NCBI GenBank assembly: GCA_900319675.1 | Contig: ONPK01000003.1 | Coordinates: 1 to 42,315 of the forward strand | Direction of reading: 5' to 3' | Length of the DNA: 42,315 nucleotides | Origin: an uncultured Bacillota bacterium | GTDB lineage: Bacteria; Bacillota_I; Bacilli_A; Erysipelotrichales; Erysipelotrichaceae | In this document: positions 1 through 7,639 of the stretch, piece after piece | How positions within the stretch are numbered: position 1 is the first letter of the stretch | Layout of the letters: each line of letters begins with the position of its first letter | Made by a program: the position numbers and the translations under genes | The notes under the pieces: model-generated | The model's database searches: none | The model's input: the letters and a program-made list of their open reading frames with translations, nothing else | What the model was told of the DNA's origin: nothing

Positions 1-172
1 GGGGTGACGCTCGATCACCATTTGGGAGTGTGAGCTGAAGTCTGCCAAACGTGAAGTAACTCTTCAATCGCTAGCCTTTACGCTGAATGAGATATTTCTT
101 AATAATCATAAAGTAAAGGCTTATGATGAACAAGTAGTTGAAACTTCACTTGCTGCTGAAGAAATGAGTTGA
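1..172 (+). pseudogene. C-terminal remnant of a Vsr-type DNA mismatch endonuclease
   Basis: The reading frame ending in TGA at 170-172 has no usable start inside the window. It encodes ITIWECELK followed by a helix-rich tail (TLQSLAFTLNEIF, then a lysine-rich and acidic end). Vsr endonucleases carry the closing block LGWRVxxxWECxL in this position, followed by a similar tail in the Bacteroides/Firmicutes subgroup. In the same frame the codon before RSITIWEC is TGA (5-7), where the family has the Trp of GW; TGG to TGA would be a single-base change. I therefore read this as a gene interrupted by an in-frame stop, with the rest lying before the window. In the family, Vsr nicks T:G mismatches produced by deamination at cytosine-methylation sites, so a Dcm-like methyltransferase may lie upstream. 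Recognition rests on a short motif. Confidence 0.6.
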
Positions 173-196
173 CAACATAGCTTGCATAAATAGTAA
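169..196 (+). promoter_or_regulatory. Possible weak promoter between the vsr remnant and the M19 gene
   Basis: A perfect TTGACA at 169-174, overlapping the remnant's stop codon, is followed after 16 bp by TAGTAA (191-196), a poor -10 box. It could drive the dipeptidase gene that starts 57 bp further on. Only the -35 box is convincing. Confidence 0.25.
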
Positions 197-253
197 GCTC
201 AGAATAATGATGGGGGATGGAATTAGTATCAAAATAATTTATGAGGACTGACT

Positions 254-1021
254 ATGGATTTCTTCGATAAGGTAATGAAGGAAAACAGTGACAGGATCGC
301 TCAGGTCACAACCGTACAAGAGATTCTGGACAATTATGCCAGGGGAAAGACCTCTGCAATGCTGACGATCGAAGAAGGTGGTGTTCTGGAAGGCAGTTTA
401 GAGAAACTCCAACACTTCTATGATCGCGGTGTCAGGATGATCACTCTGACCTGGAACTTTGAAAATGAGATTGCCTATCCGAATTATGTATATGAAGAAG
501 TGCCAAGACCTGATACGGAAAGAGGCCTTAAGCCTTTTGGATTTGAGGCAATCAATAAGATGTGGGATCTGGGCATCATCGTAGATGTATCGCATCTTAA
601 TGATGCAGGAATATACGATGTCCTGGACAATGCCCGCAAGCCAATAGTAGCTTCACATTCAAATTCAAGAGCCGTAATGAATGTTCCCCGTAACATGACA
701 GATGACATGATCAGAAGGCTGTCCAGAAACGGCGGCATCATGGGCATGAACTACTGTCCTAACTTCGTCAGTAAGAACGACAAACAGAATCAGATTCCTG
801 ACATAGTTGAACACATTAAACATATCGCTGATATCGGCGGCATTGAGACTGTTGCCTTAGGCAGTGACTTTGACGGCATCCCGACACCTGTGGGAATGTC
901 AGACTGTACCAAGACACATGATCTGTATGAGGCACTGAGGGAGAATAACTTCAGCCAGGAAGACATTGACAGGATCTTCTACAAGAACTTTTTAAGAGTA
1001 CTGGAAGCTAATCAGAAATAA
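254..1021 (+). CDS. Membrane dipeptidase, peptidase family M19, N-terminally truncated
   Basis: The 255 residues match the C-terminal three quarters of family M19 (renal dipeptidase-like, binuclear zinc) proteins, which cleave dipeptides including D-amino-acid dipeptides. Visible family landmarks are the metal-bridging Glu in LTIEEGG, the His of DVSHLN, the His of ASHSN and the Asp of LGSDFDG. The first metal-binding HxD motif near the N-terminus is absent, and so are about 70 residues expected in full-length bacterial members (about 310 residues). An in-frame TGA at 242-244 prevents any upstream extension, so the truncation is real in this sequence. AGGA at 244-247 could still drive translation. 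A 1-bp gap to the next gene suggests co-transcription. The protein is probably inactive as a dipeptidase, and the break sits next to the vsr remnant. Confidence 0.85.
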   Translation: MDFFDKVMKENSDRIAQVTTVQEILDNYARGKTSAMLTIEEGGVLEGSLEKLQHFYDRGVRMITLTWNFENEIAYPNYVYEEVPRPDTERGLKPFGFEAINKMWDLGIIVDVSHLNDAGIYDVLDNARKPIVASHSNSRAVMNVPRNMTDDMIRRLSRNGGIMGMNYCPNFVSKNDKQNQIPDIVEHIKHIADIGGIETVALGSDFDGIPTPVGMSDCTKTHDLYEALRENNFSQEDIDRIFYKNFLRVLEANQK

Positions 1022-1022
1022 C

Positions 1023-1589
1023 ATGAGAGTACTGGCAATAGATTTTGAAACAGCCAACGGTAATTCAGCCTCCGCCTGTGCAATTGGTTATGCACTGATG
1101 GATAACGGGGAGATCATCAGAAGCGATGAGATCCTGATCAAGCCGCATCCAAGCGTAGGATACTTTAACTATGGAAATGTAAAGATACATGGCCTTACCC
1201 CTGACATGGTAAGATTTGCCGATGACTGGCCAATGGTCTACTGGCAGATAAAGGACTGTTTCAGAGACAGTGTAGTAGTAGCTCACAATGCCATGTTTGA
1301 CATTGCCGTATTACGCAGCATCAATGATCTGTATCATATTAGAATGCCGGATTTCACCTATGTTGATACAGTCAGTATATCCAGAGTGATCCATCCTCAG
1401 CTGATCAACCACAAGCTGAATACGGTATGTGAATATCTTGGATATGAACTTGATCATCATCATGCCGGCAGTGATGCTCTTGGCTGCATTGCCATCATAC
1501 TTGACGCAATGGAAATCTATGATACTTATGAAATAAATGAACTGCTTGATGTTATGTGCATGAAACAACATCATTACATTAACAAATAA
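1023..1589 (+). CDS. DEDDh-family 3'-5' exonuclease (DnaQ/epsilon-like)
   Basis: This is a 188-residue stand-alone exonuclease domain. ExoI is AIDFETA (Asp and Glu near residues 6-8), ExoII is VVAHNAMFD (about 84-92), and ExoIII is HHHAGSDA (about 147-154), whose His and Asp complete the DEDDh site binding two metal ions. The size matches the exonuclease-only proteins related to the Pol III epsilon subunit that trim DNA or RNA 3' ends. There is no polymerase, BRCT or UvrC domain. It starts one base after the dipeptidase stop, with only a distant GGAAG upstream, so translational coupling is likely. The exact substrate cannot be told from the sequence. Confidence 0.85.
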   Translation: MRVLAIDFETANGNSASACAIGYALMDNGEIIRSDEILIKPHPSVGYFNYGNVKIHGLTPDMVRFADDWPMVYWQIKDCFRDSVVVAHNAMFDIAVLRSINDLYHIRMPDFTYVDTVSISRVIHPQLINHKLNTVCEYLGYELDHHHAGSDALGCIAIILDAMEIYDTYEINELLDVMCMKQHHYINK

Positions 1590-1625
1590 TTTTCAGAAAA
1601 TTGTTTCAAAATTGGCGCTATTGAC

Positions 1626-1654
1626 TTGTTTAAAGGGATTTCATGCCGTATAAT
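1626..1654 (+). promoter_or_regulatory. Promoter of the pyrophosphatase-like gene
   Basis: TTGTTT (1626-1631), a 17-bp spacer and a perfect TATAAT (1649-1654). The predicted start site near 1661 leaves the TTG at 1667 with no ribosome-binding site, whereas GGAG at 1669-1672 serves the ATG at 1685. This fixes the downstream start. Confidence 0.7.
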
Positions 1655-1684
1655 GGTTAATATTGATTGGAGAATGAGATAATT

Positions 1685-2065
1685 ATGGAATTTGAAAATA
1701 ACGGATACTTCTGGCAGAAGCTTGATACTCTTTACCTTTCCAGCAATCTTGTCATTGATAAGCCCAAGGGAACGGTTCACAAGAGATTCGGCAGCCTGAT
1801 ATATCCGGTTAACTACGGCTACTTCAGAGACAGCACGGATGAAGAACACATCAGAGTATTCAGAGGATCTCTCGATTCATCAGCTGTTGAAGCATTAGTC
1901 GTATGCGTTGACATTCTCAAAAAGGACATTGAGGTCAAGCTGCTGGTCGGATGCACTGAAGAAGAAGAACTCAGCATACTTGAATTCCTTAATCAGACAG
2001 ACTTCCAGAAATCAGTGATTCTGAGAAGGGGAAATGATTTGCCTGACTGGGCGGTGAATAATTAA
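1685..2065 (+). CDS. Inorganic-pyrophosphatase-like protein
   Basis: This is a short protein of 126 residues from the ATG at 1685. The segment GTVHKRFGSLIYPVNYGYFRD resembles the family I soluble pyrophosphatase block around HPxFxxxYPxNYGYxxGT. A C-terminal half of alternating hydrophobic strands follows (ALVVCVDILKKDIEVKLLVG). The usual acidic cluster for magnesium binding (DxDxxD of family I) is not obvious, so catalysis is uncertain; comparable small Firmicutes proteins are annotated as inorganic pyrophosphatase. It has its own promoter and a terminator overlapping the stop codon, making it monocistronic. The TTG six codons upstream is rejected because the predicted transcript leaves it no binding site. 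Confidence 0.6.
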   Translation: MEFENNGYFWQKLDTLYLSSNLVIDKPKGTVHKRFGSLIYPVNYGYFRDSTDEEHIRVFRGSLDSSAVEALVVCVDILKKDIEVKLLVGCTEEEELSILEFLNQTDFQKSVILRRGNDLPDWAVNN

Positions 2066-2080
2066 TCATCGCCTTTTTTT
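2050..2080 (+). terminator. Rho-independent terminator overlapping the stop codon
   Basis: GGCGGTGA (2050-2057) pairs with TCATCGCC (2066-2073) with one G-T wobble. The 8-base loop holds the TAA stop, and seven T follow (2074-2080). Confidence 0.85.
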
Positions 2081-2082
2081 GT

Positions 2083-2090
2083 GCTAGAAT
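2083..2090 (+). promoter_or_regulatory. Extended -10 promoter giving a probably leaderless rlmD transcript
   Basis: TGCTAGAAT is an extended -10 box (TAGAAT at 2085-2090). It lies only six bases before the ATG at 2097, so transcription should begin at or within a base or two of the start codon. No Shine-Dalgarno sequence lies between them, and no good -35 is visible; that region is the preceding terminator. Confidence 0.5.
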
Positions 2091-2096
2091 TGTCTT

Positions 2097-3404
2097 ATGA
2101 TACTGACAGTGAAGAAAACCGGCATAAACGGTGAGGGAATTGCCTATTTTGAAAGAAAGCCTGTATTCATAGAAGGCTGTTTTATTGGTGAGACGGTAAA
2201 GTGCAGCCTGGATGACAGGGGCCGTTATTATGTCGGAAATCTGGAAAAGGTCATAAAAAAGAGCAATGCAAGAATAAGACAGAAGTGTCCGTATGCCGGT
2301 AAGTGCGGAGGATGCTCGCTGATTGAACTTAGATATGAGAATCAACTGGAAGTCAAGAAGGAACTGCTGAGGGAAGCTTTGCATAAATATGCAGGATACA
2401 GAGGAAGCATAGAGGGCATAGTTCCTTCAGACAAGATCTTCGGGTACAGGAACAAGTGCAATCTTCCGGTGGTTATGGATGAAAACGGAAAGCTGGCCAC
2501 TGCTCTGTACAGAACAGGGTCCAATAAACCAGTGTTTTTCGACAGATGTCTTCTTCATGAAGAAGGACTTGAAGACATAAGAACAAAGATAATGGACGTC
2601 CTGAATTCACATGGACTCAGAACATACTCCAATAAGGAAAAGAAGGGGATCAGGCAGCTGGTCATGAGGGAATTGGACGGTCAGTGTCAGGTCGTGCTGA
2701 TCACCGGTAATGACAGGATCGATAACGAGGTCATAAATGAAATATCTGAAATTAAAGGCGTTGTGTCGCTTTATCAGGGCATTAATACCCAGAAAAATCC
2801 TGTTAAGCTGATGACTGACAGACTGACGCTTCTGAAAGGCTGTGAATCAATTGAACTCAAACTTGGCAGCCATGTGCTCAAGCTTGATCCTCAGGCTTTC
2901 TTCCAGCTTAATTACGGTCAGGCAAAGGCCATTTACGAAGAAGTTGATTCACTTATCACCGATAAAGTTTCAAGGATAATAGAAGCATATTGCGGCATAG
3001 GGGCTATTTCTCTTTATCTGAACAACAGGACAGATGAAATAATCGGAATAGACATTGAAAAGAAGGCGATTGAGAACGCGGAAGAAAACGCCAGAATGAA
3101 TGGCATTACGAATGCAAGATTCATTGCGGAAGATGCGTCAAGCGCAGTCAGAAAACTCGTCAGAGAGAAGAGAGCAGATGTTCTTGTCGTTGACCCGCCA
3201 AGAAGCGGACTGGATGAGAAACTTCTGGAATGCCTGAGAGATTCAGACATAGCTACTATAATATACGTTTCCTGCAATCCGGCAACATTGGCCAAGGATC
3301 TCAGTATTCTCAAAAAGTCGTACAGAATCGAAAAGGTAAAGGGCTTTGACATGTTCCCGAATACCGCCCTGGTTGAGACGGTATGCTGCTTGTACCACAA
3401 ATAG
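2097..3404 (+). CDS. rlmD: 23S rRNA (uracil-5-)-methyltransferase, RlmD/RlmCD type
   Basis: This 435-residue protein has the RumA/TrmA architecture. Residues 1-55 form a TRAM-like beta domain. The iron-sulfur cysteines CPYAGKCGGC (Cys64, Cys70, Cys73) are followed by a later Cys in DRCLLHEEG. The Rossmann methyltransferase half has IIEAYCGIGAISLYL (SAM binding), VVDPPRSGL and the catalytic Cys in YVSCNPATLAKDL. The enzyme places m5U in 23S rRNA (U1939, and in Firmicutes single-enzyme versions also U747, E. coli numbering). It is not TrmFO, which is folate-dependent. The gene has its own TGnTAGAAT promoter so close to the ATG that the mRNA is probably leaderless. The symbol rlmCD would serve equally; the sequence alone does not separate the two. 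Confidence 0.9.
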   Translation: MILTVKKTGINGEGIAYFERKPVFIEGCFIGETVKCSLDDRGRYYVGNLEKVIKKSNARIRQKCPYAGKCGGCSLIELRYENQLEVKKELLREALHKYAGYRGSIEGIVPSDKIFGYRNKCNLPVVMDENGKLATALYRTGSNKPVFFDRCLLHEEGLEDIRTKIMDVLNSHGLRTYSNKEKKGIRQLVMRELDGQCQVVLITGNDRIDNEVINEISEIKGVVSLYQGINTQKNPVKLMTDRLTLLKGCESIELKLGSHVLKLDPQAFFQLNYGQAKAIYEEVDSLITDKVSRIIEAYCGIGAISLYLNNRTDEIIGIDIEKKAIENAEENARMNGITNARFIAEDASSAVRKLVREKRADVLVVDPPRSGLDEKLLECLRDSDIATIIYVSCNPATLAKDLSILKKSYRIEKVKGFDMFPNTALVETVCCLYHK

Positions 3405-3490
3405 AAAGAATTTATCTCTTTTCCTTATGAACCAGGAGAAGCTGATTATCTGGAATCAGGAATGGAAGACAAATATGAAAGGAAGTCCTC

Positions 3491-4255
3491 ATGATTATTG
3501 ACACATTTGATAAAGAATCACCTGCTAAGATCAATGTAGCTAAGAATGAGAATGCTGTTAGGGTAGATGCGGTCATCTATACCTTTTCCCATGAGATAGA
3601 AGAGCATGTATTGGAAAAATATGACTGTGAAAAGATAGGTGAGTATAAAATGGCGACAGGTTCTCATTCAGCTTATGTTTTCAATTATCATGGCAAGAAA
3701 TTCGGCTTCTTCAAGACATGGGTAGGAGCTCCCGCATGTATTGCGCCAATTGAAGAACTGACTACTGTCATGAGTGCAGATAAGTTCATACATTTCGGAG
3801 GCGCAGGATGTCTTGACAAGGAGATAGCAAGGGGAAGGGTGATGATACCGACGGAAGCCTACAGAGATGAAGGTACATCATATCATTATGCTCCTGCATC
3901 CGATTACATCCGGATCAAAAACTGGAAGATAGTAAGAAATTTCATGGAAGATAATAAGATACCCTACGTCCTGGGCAAGACATGGACAACGGATGCGTAC
4001 TATAGAGAAACCGTCAGTAACTTCCAGAAACGTAAGGCTGACGGCTGCATATCCGTAGAAATGGAAGGATCAGCAGTACAGGCGGTATGTGACTTCAGAG
4101 GATATGAAGTATACATGTTCTTCACGGGTGGAGATCTGCTGGATGCACCTGAATGGACGATGAGGAAGGAGAAAGGACAGAAAGTACATACTCAGCACGA
4201 TACGGGACACTTTGACATAGCTCTGGCACTGGCTGAATATGTAGTTAACCTGTAA
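3491..4255 (+). CDS. Nucleoside phosphorylase (PNP/UDP phosphorylase superfamily)
   Basis: The 254-residue protein has the superfamily landmarks: VDAVIYTFS strand one, IHFGGAGCLD (the GxxG phosphate-binding segment), and CISVEMEGSAVQAVC, the EMEGSA motif whose Glu contacts the ribose hydroxyls. It should cleave a nucleoside with phosphate to base and ribose-1-phosphate in the cytoplasm. The sequence is closest in style to uridine-phosphorylase-like members, but the base specificity is not readable. The start is supported by GAAAGGA nine bases upstream. It lies 86 bp after rlmD and no terminator is seen between, so it may be partly co-transcribed. The tail TQHDTGHFDIALALAEYVV forms the final helix. 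Confidence 0.8.
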   Translation: MIIDTFDKESPAKINVAKNENAVRVDAVIYTFSHEIEEHVLEKYDCEKIGEYKMATGSHSAYVFNYHGKKFGFFKTWVGAPACIAPIEELTTVMSADKFIHFGGAGCLDKEIARGRVMIPTEAYRDEGTSYHYAPASDYIRIKNWKIVRNFMEDNKIPYVLGKTWTTDAYYRETVSNFQKRKADGCISVEMEGSAVQAVCDFRGYEVYMFFTGGDLLDAPEWTMRKEKGQKVHTQHDTGHFDIALALAEYVVNL

Positions 4256-4353
4256 CGTTAATTATCTTGTAGAAACAATTAAATTTCGTTAGGAAAGAAA
4301 CGAAAAGATAAAACTGGTTAACAGGCCTATATTTCAAAGAAAAGGGGTACCAT

Positions 4354-4680
4354 ATGGCAACGGGAAGGGATTTTCTTGAATACGTGCTTGAACAGCTGTC
4401 AGAACTAGAAGACGTAACGTATTATCCGATGATGGGAGAATATGTCATCTATTATCAGGAAAAGGTCATAGGGGGTATCTATGATTACCGCTTTCTGGTG
4501 AAGAATACCGTCTCAGCCAGAGCGTACATGGAAAGAAATGACATTTCGCTTCCTTTGGAAACCCCATATCAGGGAGCTAAACCAATGATAGCAGTCGATA
4601 TTGATGACAGGAGAACGACCTGTGAGCTGATTGAAGAAATATGGAAGGACCTACCGGAGAAGAAGAAAAGAAAGAAGTAA
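4354..4680 (+). CDS. TfoX/Sxy N-terminal domain protein
   Basis: This is a 108-residue single-domain protein. FLEYVLEQLSEL, then VTYYPMMGEYVIYYQEKVIGGIYDYRFLVK and the closing ETPYQGAKPMIAVDID are typical of TfoX_N proteins (the fold of the Sxy competence regulator's N-terminus), in which a beta sheet follows an N-terminal helix. Firmicutes members are short, lack the C-terminal Sxy domain and have no established role, so a competence function should not be assumed. It ends in a basic tail (KKKRKK). AAAGGGG seven bases before the ATG is a good binding site. The 98 bp upstream contains a TTTCGTT/AACGAAA hairpin (about 4286-4307) without a strong T-tract. Confidence 0.75.
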   Translation: MATGRDFLEYVLEQLSELEDVTYYPMMGEYVIYYQEKVIGGIYDYRFLVKNTVSARAYMERNDISLPLETPYQGAKPMIAVDIDDRRTTCELIEEIWKDLPEKKKRKK

Positions 4681-4834
4681 AGCGATACTGAGATCACAAG
4701 TAAAGTTATAAAAGAACGAATGAACGACTGCAGATTCATTGTTATTCTTGAAAAACACTGTAGATGTATATACTAAATTATTTAAATCCCTGAAACTATA
4801 CTGTAAAATTAATCTTAATAGAAAGCGGTTAATC

Positions 4835-6607
4835 ATGGAAAAAACTAGGAAAAGTGGTTTGATAGGTCAGGTTGCTATGTTGTTTTTCGTCTGTGCATTG
4901 CTCACGGCGCTTTTTACCTATGCCACGATGCTGCTCAGATCCGACCATGAAGTTAAGGAAAGAACTGAAAGCCTTGCCAGAATGATTGCCCTGGACGTCA
5001 AGCAGTCCATAGCAGAGTATCCAACCGCTGACTGGCTGTTAAGATACTGGCAGGATCACTGCGATGACATGGACATTGAATATGATGTCAAGTATTTCAA
5101 GGACAGCAGGACAATTGCCAAACTTGATACTCTTCTTTCCAGACATCCTCAACTGAAGATGAAGTATGCTACGGAAGAAGATATAACGGCATTGCCGCCT
5201 GAAGATCAGAGACTGTATGCCGAGATAATCTATAACTGGGTGACAAACAGAATCAACGACATAAAGAAAAGCCATGATGTGGACTATCTTTTCTGCGTCC
5301 TTACAGACGATACCTTTGAAGAACAGTATTTCCTGCTCAGCGCTGCAGATTCTTTTGCCCACAGAGGCAGGGAATATGAAGATGTATATGTCCTTGGAGT
5401 AACTGTCAAGGTGGCTGAAAACCAGAAACAGGCAATGAAGGATGCCGTAAATAATAACGTACACTTTACAAAGGCTGGCAATTATGCGGATTACTACGAA
5501 TACGTTGCTGATGTTGACGGTCAGCACATGCTGATTGGCCTTACCTATAACCTCAGTCAGATAATGAAGGATATAAATAAGGAGACAACTGTCGGCACCA
5601 GCTTTGCGACAGGATGGCAATTGGCGCTCATGCTGGTAACTCTGGCCATGACACTTGGGTTTGTCGTAAGCCCATTGAAGAGGATCCAGTCAGCCATCCG
5701 TGAGTACAGAACAACCAAGGAAAGTTCATTAGTCGTCAGCAAGCTGCAGAGCATGAGCAGGAATAATGAAATCGGTGAACTGTCAGAGGACGTTATTGAT
5801 CTTGCTCAGAGTATTGACCGTTACATTGCCCGAATCGAGAAGATTACTGAAGAGAAGAGCCGTATTGATTCTGAACTGAACCTTGCCAAGAGCATTCAGG
5901 CAAGCATGCTGCCACAGAATTTCCCGCCGTTTCCTGACAGAAATGAAGTTGACATCTATGCCCTGATGGAGCCTGCCAAGATGGTTGGCGGTGACTTCTA
6001 TGACTTCTTCTTCATTGATGATGATCATCTTGCACTGCTTATCGCAGACGTATCCGGAAAGGGAATTCCGGCTGCGTTGTTCATGATGATCTGCATAGTC
6101 ATTCTGAAAAACAGCTTAAGACTCAGTAAGTCCATCAGCAAGGCGCTGGCCAATACAAACGAAGCCATCTGCTCCAACAATACGAATGAAATGTTCGTTA
6201 CGGTATGGATGGGAATTCTCGAGATATCAACAGGCAAATTGACAGCTGCCAATGCCGGACATGAGTATCCTGCCATCAGAAGAAAAGACGGCAGTTATGA
6301 ACTCATTAAGGACAAGCACGGATTTGTGGTTGGTGGAATGAGACACATCAATTACGAAGAATATGAGATACAGATGGAACCCGGAGACAAGATCTATGTT
6401 TACTCAGATGGCGTACCTGAAGCCAATAACAAGGATAAGGAAATGTTCGGTACCGCCAGACTGCTGGATGCTTTGAATTCGGCTACTGAATCCACACCGA
6501 AGGAAGACATCAGTAATGTTAAATCCGCAATCGCTGAGTTCGTACAGGAAGAAGAACAGTTTGACGACGTTACGATGCTGTGCTTCGAATATAAGGGTAA
6601 AGAATAG
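4835..6607 (+). CDS. Membrane-anchored SpoIIE/RsbU-type PP2C serine phosphatase
   Basis: This is a 590-residue sensor phosphatase. TM1 is about 9-34, an extracytoplasmic sensing region spans about 35-255, TM2 about 257-279, a HAMP-like linker and coiled coil about 280-352, and a PP2C/SpoIIE catalytic domain about 355-590. Catalytic metal ligands are visible in VGGDFYDFF (Asp387), IADVSGKGIPAALF (Asp405), NAGHEYPAI, YSDGVPEA and FDDVTML. In the family such enzymes dephosphorylate an anti-sigma-factor antagonist (STAS protein), releasing a sigma factor through partner switching. No STAS protein, anti-sigma kinase or sigma factor lies nearby, so the partner is unknown. A longer frame runs back to TTG-type codons at 4739, but the ATG at 4835 places the hydrophobic segment normally. 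A -10-like TATACT (4797-4802) precedes it. It is followed by a terminator. Confidence 0.88.
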   Translation: MEKTRKSGLIGQVAMLFFVCALLTALFTYATMLLRSDHEVKERTESLARMIALDVKQSIAEYPTADWLLRYWQDHCDDMDIEYDVKYFKDSRTIAKLDTLLSRHPQLKMKYATEEDITALPPEDQRLYAEIIYNWVTNRINDIKKSHDVDYLFCVLTDDTFEEQYFLLSAADSFAHRGREYEDVYVLGVTVKVAENQKQAMKDAVNNNVHFTKAGNYADYYEYVADVDGQHMLIGLTYNLSQIMKDINKETTVGTSFATGWQLALMLVTLAMTLGFVVSPLKRIQSAIREYRTTKESSLVVSKLQSMSRNNEIGELSEDVIDLAQSIDRYIARIEKITEEKSRIDSELNLAKSIQASMLPQNFPPFPDRNEVDIYALMEPAKMVGGDFYDFFFIDDDHLALLIADVSGKGIPAALFMMICIVILKNSLRLSKSISKALANTNEAICSNNTNEMFVTVWMGILEISTGKLTAANAGHEYPAIRRKDGSYELIKDKHGFVVGGMRHINYEEYEIQMEPGDKIYVYSDGVPEANNKDKEMFGTARLLDALNSATESTPKEDISNVKSAIAEFVQEEEQFDDVTMLCFEYKGKE

Positions 6608-6639
6608 AGCATCTGGGAAGAAACTCATAACGATAAGAA

Positions 6640-6672
6640 ACAGGCATGACCATTGCGGTCACGCCTGTTTTT
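6640..6672. terminator. Terminator between convergent genes, probably bidirectional
   Basis: ACAGGCATGACC (6640-6651) pairs with GGTCACGCCTGT (6657-6668) with one mismatch around a 5-base loop, and T-tracts follow on the plus strand. It separates the phosphatase gene from the convergent kinase gene. Confidence 0.75.
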
Positions 6673-6697
6673 CTCATGTCCTTTGAAGAGCAAGGTA

Positions 6698-7249
6698 TTA
6701 TAAATCAAAAGTTTCCTTAATCAGTCTTGCTACTTCGTCAGGTTCTTTGTCAGAATTATCTATTCTAAGATAGTTATCAAAAGTTATCTCGCCTTCATAA
6801 CTGACACATCTGTGGTTTTTATCATCATCGATCAGACGCTGGTTTGAAGTCTCTATGTCTCTCTTGGAAGCCTTGTTTTTCAGCCTGTTTTCAGATACGT
6901 TTCTCTTCAGTCTGATATCTTGTGGAGCTATCAGCTCTACATAATAGAATTCTGTTCCGTATGGTTCAAATAAGCTCTTGACGTGTTCAAGATACTCCCA
7001 TTCTGAAGGCAGATCAAAGTCCATCATCAAAGTAAAAATCATACCATAGTTACTGGAAGCCGCATAGTTCCTGAAAATAACGTCCCGTATTTCTGAGATT
7101 GTTTTTCCATCATATCTGCCGAATATTTCTATTACGGGTTCGATGGTCATGTGATTGTGAAAGAGTCTTAATTCAGTTATCTTCATCAGCTCCTGGCCAA
7201 CGGTCATTTTTCCGACAGCAGCATCACCAATTATGAATAATAGTTTCAT
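6698..7249 (-). CDS. Small P-loop kinase-like ATPase (AAA_33/shikimate-kinase-like)
   Basis: The 183-residue protein opens with a beta strand and the Walker A loop GDAAVGKMT (residues 8-16). A lid-like basic stretch (RLKRNVSENRLKNKASKRDI) and the final strand-helix LRIDNSDKEPDEVARLIKETF are the pattern of nucleotide, shikimate or gluconate kinase-fold proteins. Walker A ends in K-M-T rather than K-S/T-T, a minor deviation. The substrate cannot be deduced; proteins of this size are usually annotated as AAA family ATPase or hypothetical kinase. A strong minus-strand promoter lies upstream. It is convergent with the phosphatase gene. Confidence 0.65.
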   Translation of the reverse strand: MKLLFIIGDAAVGKMTVGQELMKITELRLFHNHMTIEPVIEIFGRYDGKTISEIRDVIFRNYAASSNYGMIFTLMMDFDLPSEWEYLEHVKSLFEPYGTEFYYVELIAPQDIRLKRNVSENRLKNKASKRDIETSNQRLIDDDKNHRCVSYEGEITFDNYLRIDNSDKEPDEVARLIKETFDL

Positions 7250-7283
7250 AGATTACCTCAACAGATCCTGATATATTGCAAAT

Positions 7284-7312
7284 ATTGTACCATCGGTGTC
7301 TGACACGGTCAA
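7284..7312 (-). promoter_or_regulatory. Promoter of the P-loop kinase gene
   Basis: Read on the minus strand: TTGACC (7307-7312), a 17-bp spacer and TACAAT (7284-7289). It lies 35-60 bp before the ATG. Confidence 0.75.
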
Positions 7313-7331
7313 TTTCTCCTGTCAGATGTAA

Positions 7332-7359
7332 AGGAGGTACTTTCTAAAAGTACCTCCTC
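7332..7359 (-). terminator. Terminator of the small membrane protein gene
   Basis: A perfect 12-bp stem, AGGAGGTACTTT (7332-7343) with AAAGTACCTCCT (7347-7358) and a 3-base loop, lies 9 bp beyond the stop codon. The minus-strand T-tract is only three bases, so termination may be partial and may leak towards the kinase gene. Confidence 0.6.
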
Positions 7360-7367
7360 TGGGATTC

Positions 7368-7595
7368 TTATTGTCTTTGCTTCAGATAAAGCACAATATA
7401 GAGAGTCATCACCATGAGCATGATGAACAGCATCGTCATTATGATGATGTAAAGTCTCATCGTACGTTCTATTTTTGCGTTCTGATCTGCCGTATAAGCC
7501 TTCTGCAAAGAGCGGAATCTGAAGAAGCAGAACAAGGAAACCAGCAATATCGTAAGCAGTATTCCAAGTAACATAATTTTGATTTCTCTGCTCAT
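7368..7595 (-). CDS. Small two-helix membrane protein of unknown function
   Basis: The 75-residue protein has two predicted transmembrane helices, about 7-26 (IMLLGILLTILLVSLFCFF) and about 47-69 (a Met/Leu/Ile-rich stretch), joined by a basic loop (RFRSLQKAY...KIERTMR). It ends in KQRQ. I do not recognise a family. It is very likely a real gene: on the minus strand a perfect TATAAT (7616-7621) and a GAGGTGG ribosome-binding site eight bases before the ATG stand in front of it, and a stable hairpin follows it. Its promoter is back to back with that of phnD, and the two control regions share about 30 bp, so the genes might respond together. Confidence 0.7.
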   Translation of the reverse strand: MSREIKIMLLGILLTILLVSLFCFFRFRSLQKAYTADQNAKIERTMRLYIIIMTMLFIMLMVMTLYIVLYLKQRQ

Positions 7596-7639
7596 AATTT
7601 GACCACCTCAGAAAAATTATAACATTTAATCTAAAAGGC

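Noticed and set aside
5-7. TGA as a Trp codon (reassigned code)
   Set aside because: TGA ends genes in tight overlaps (9643-9645, 10466-10468, 39360-39362), and Trp is TGG throughout, so the code is standard.
3427-3501. 24-codon frame between rlmD and the phosphorylase gene
   Set aside because: No ribosome-binding site, and it overlaps the next start; nothing supports translation.
4286-4307. Terminator after the nucleoside phosphorylase gene
   Set aside because: The TTTCGTT/AACGAAA stem is AT-rich and lacks a T-tract on the plus strand, so it is not claimed as a feature.
5039-5620. 193-codon open frame on the minus strand inside the phosphatase gene
   Set aside because: No binding site or family resemblance, and it lies wholly opposite a well-supported gene; a chance open frame.
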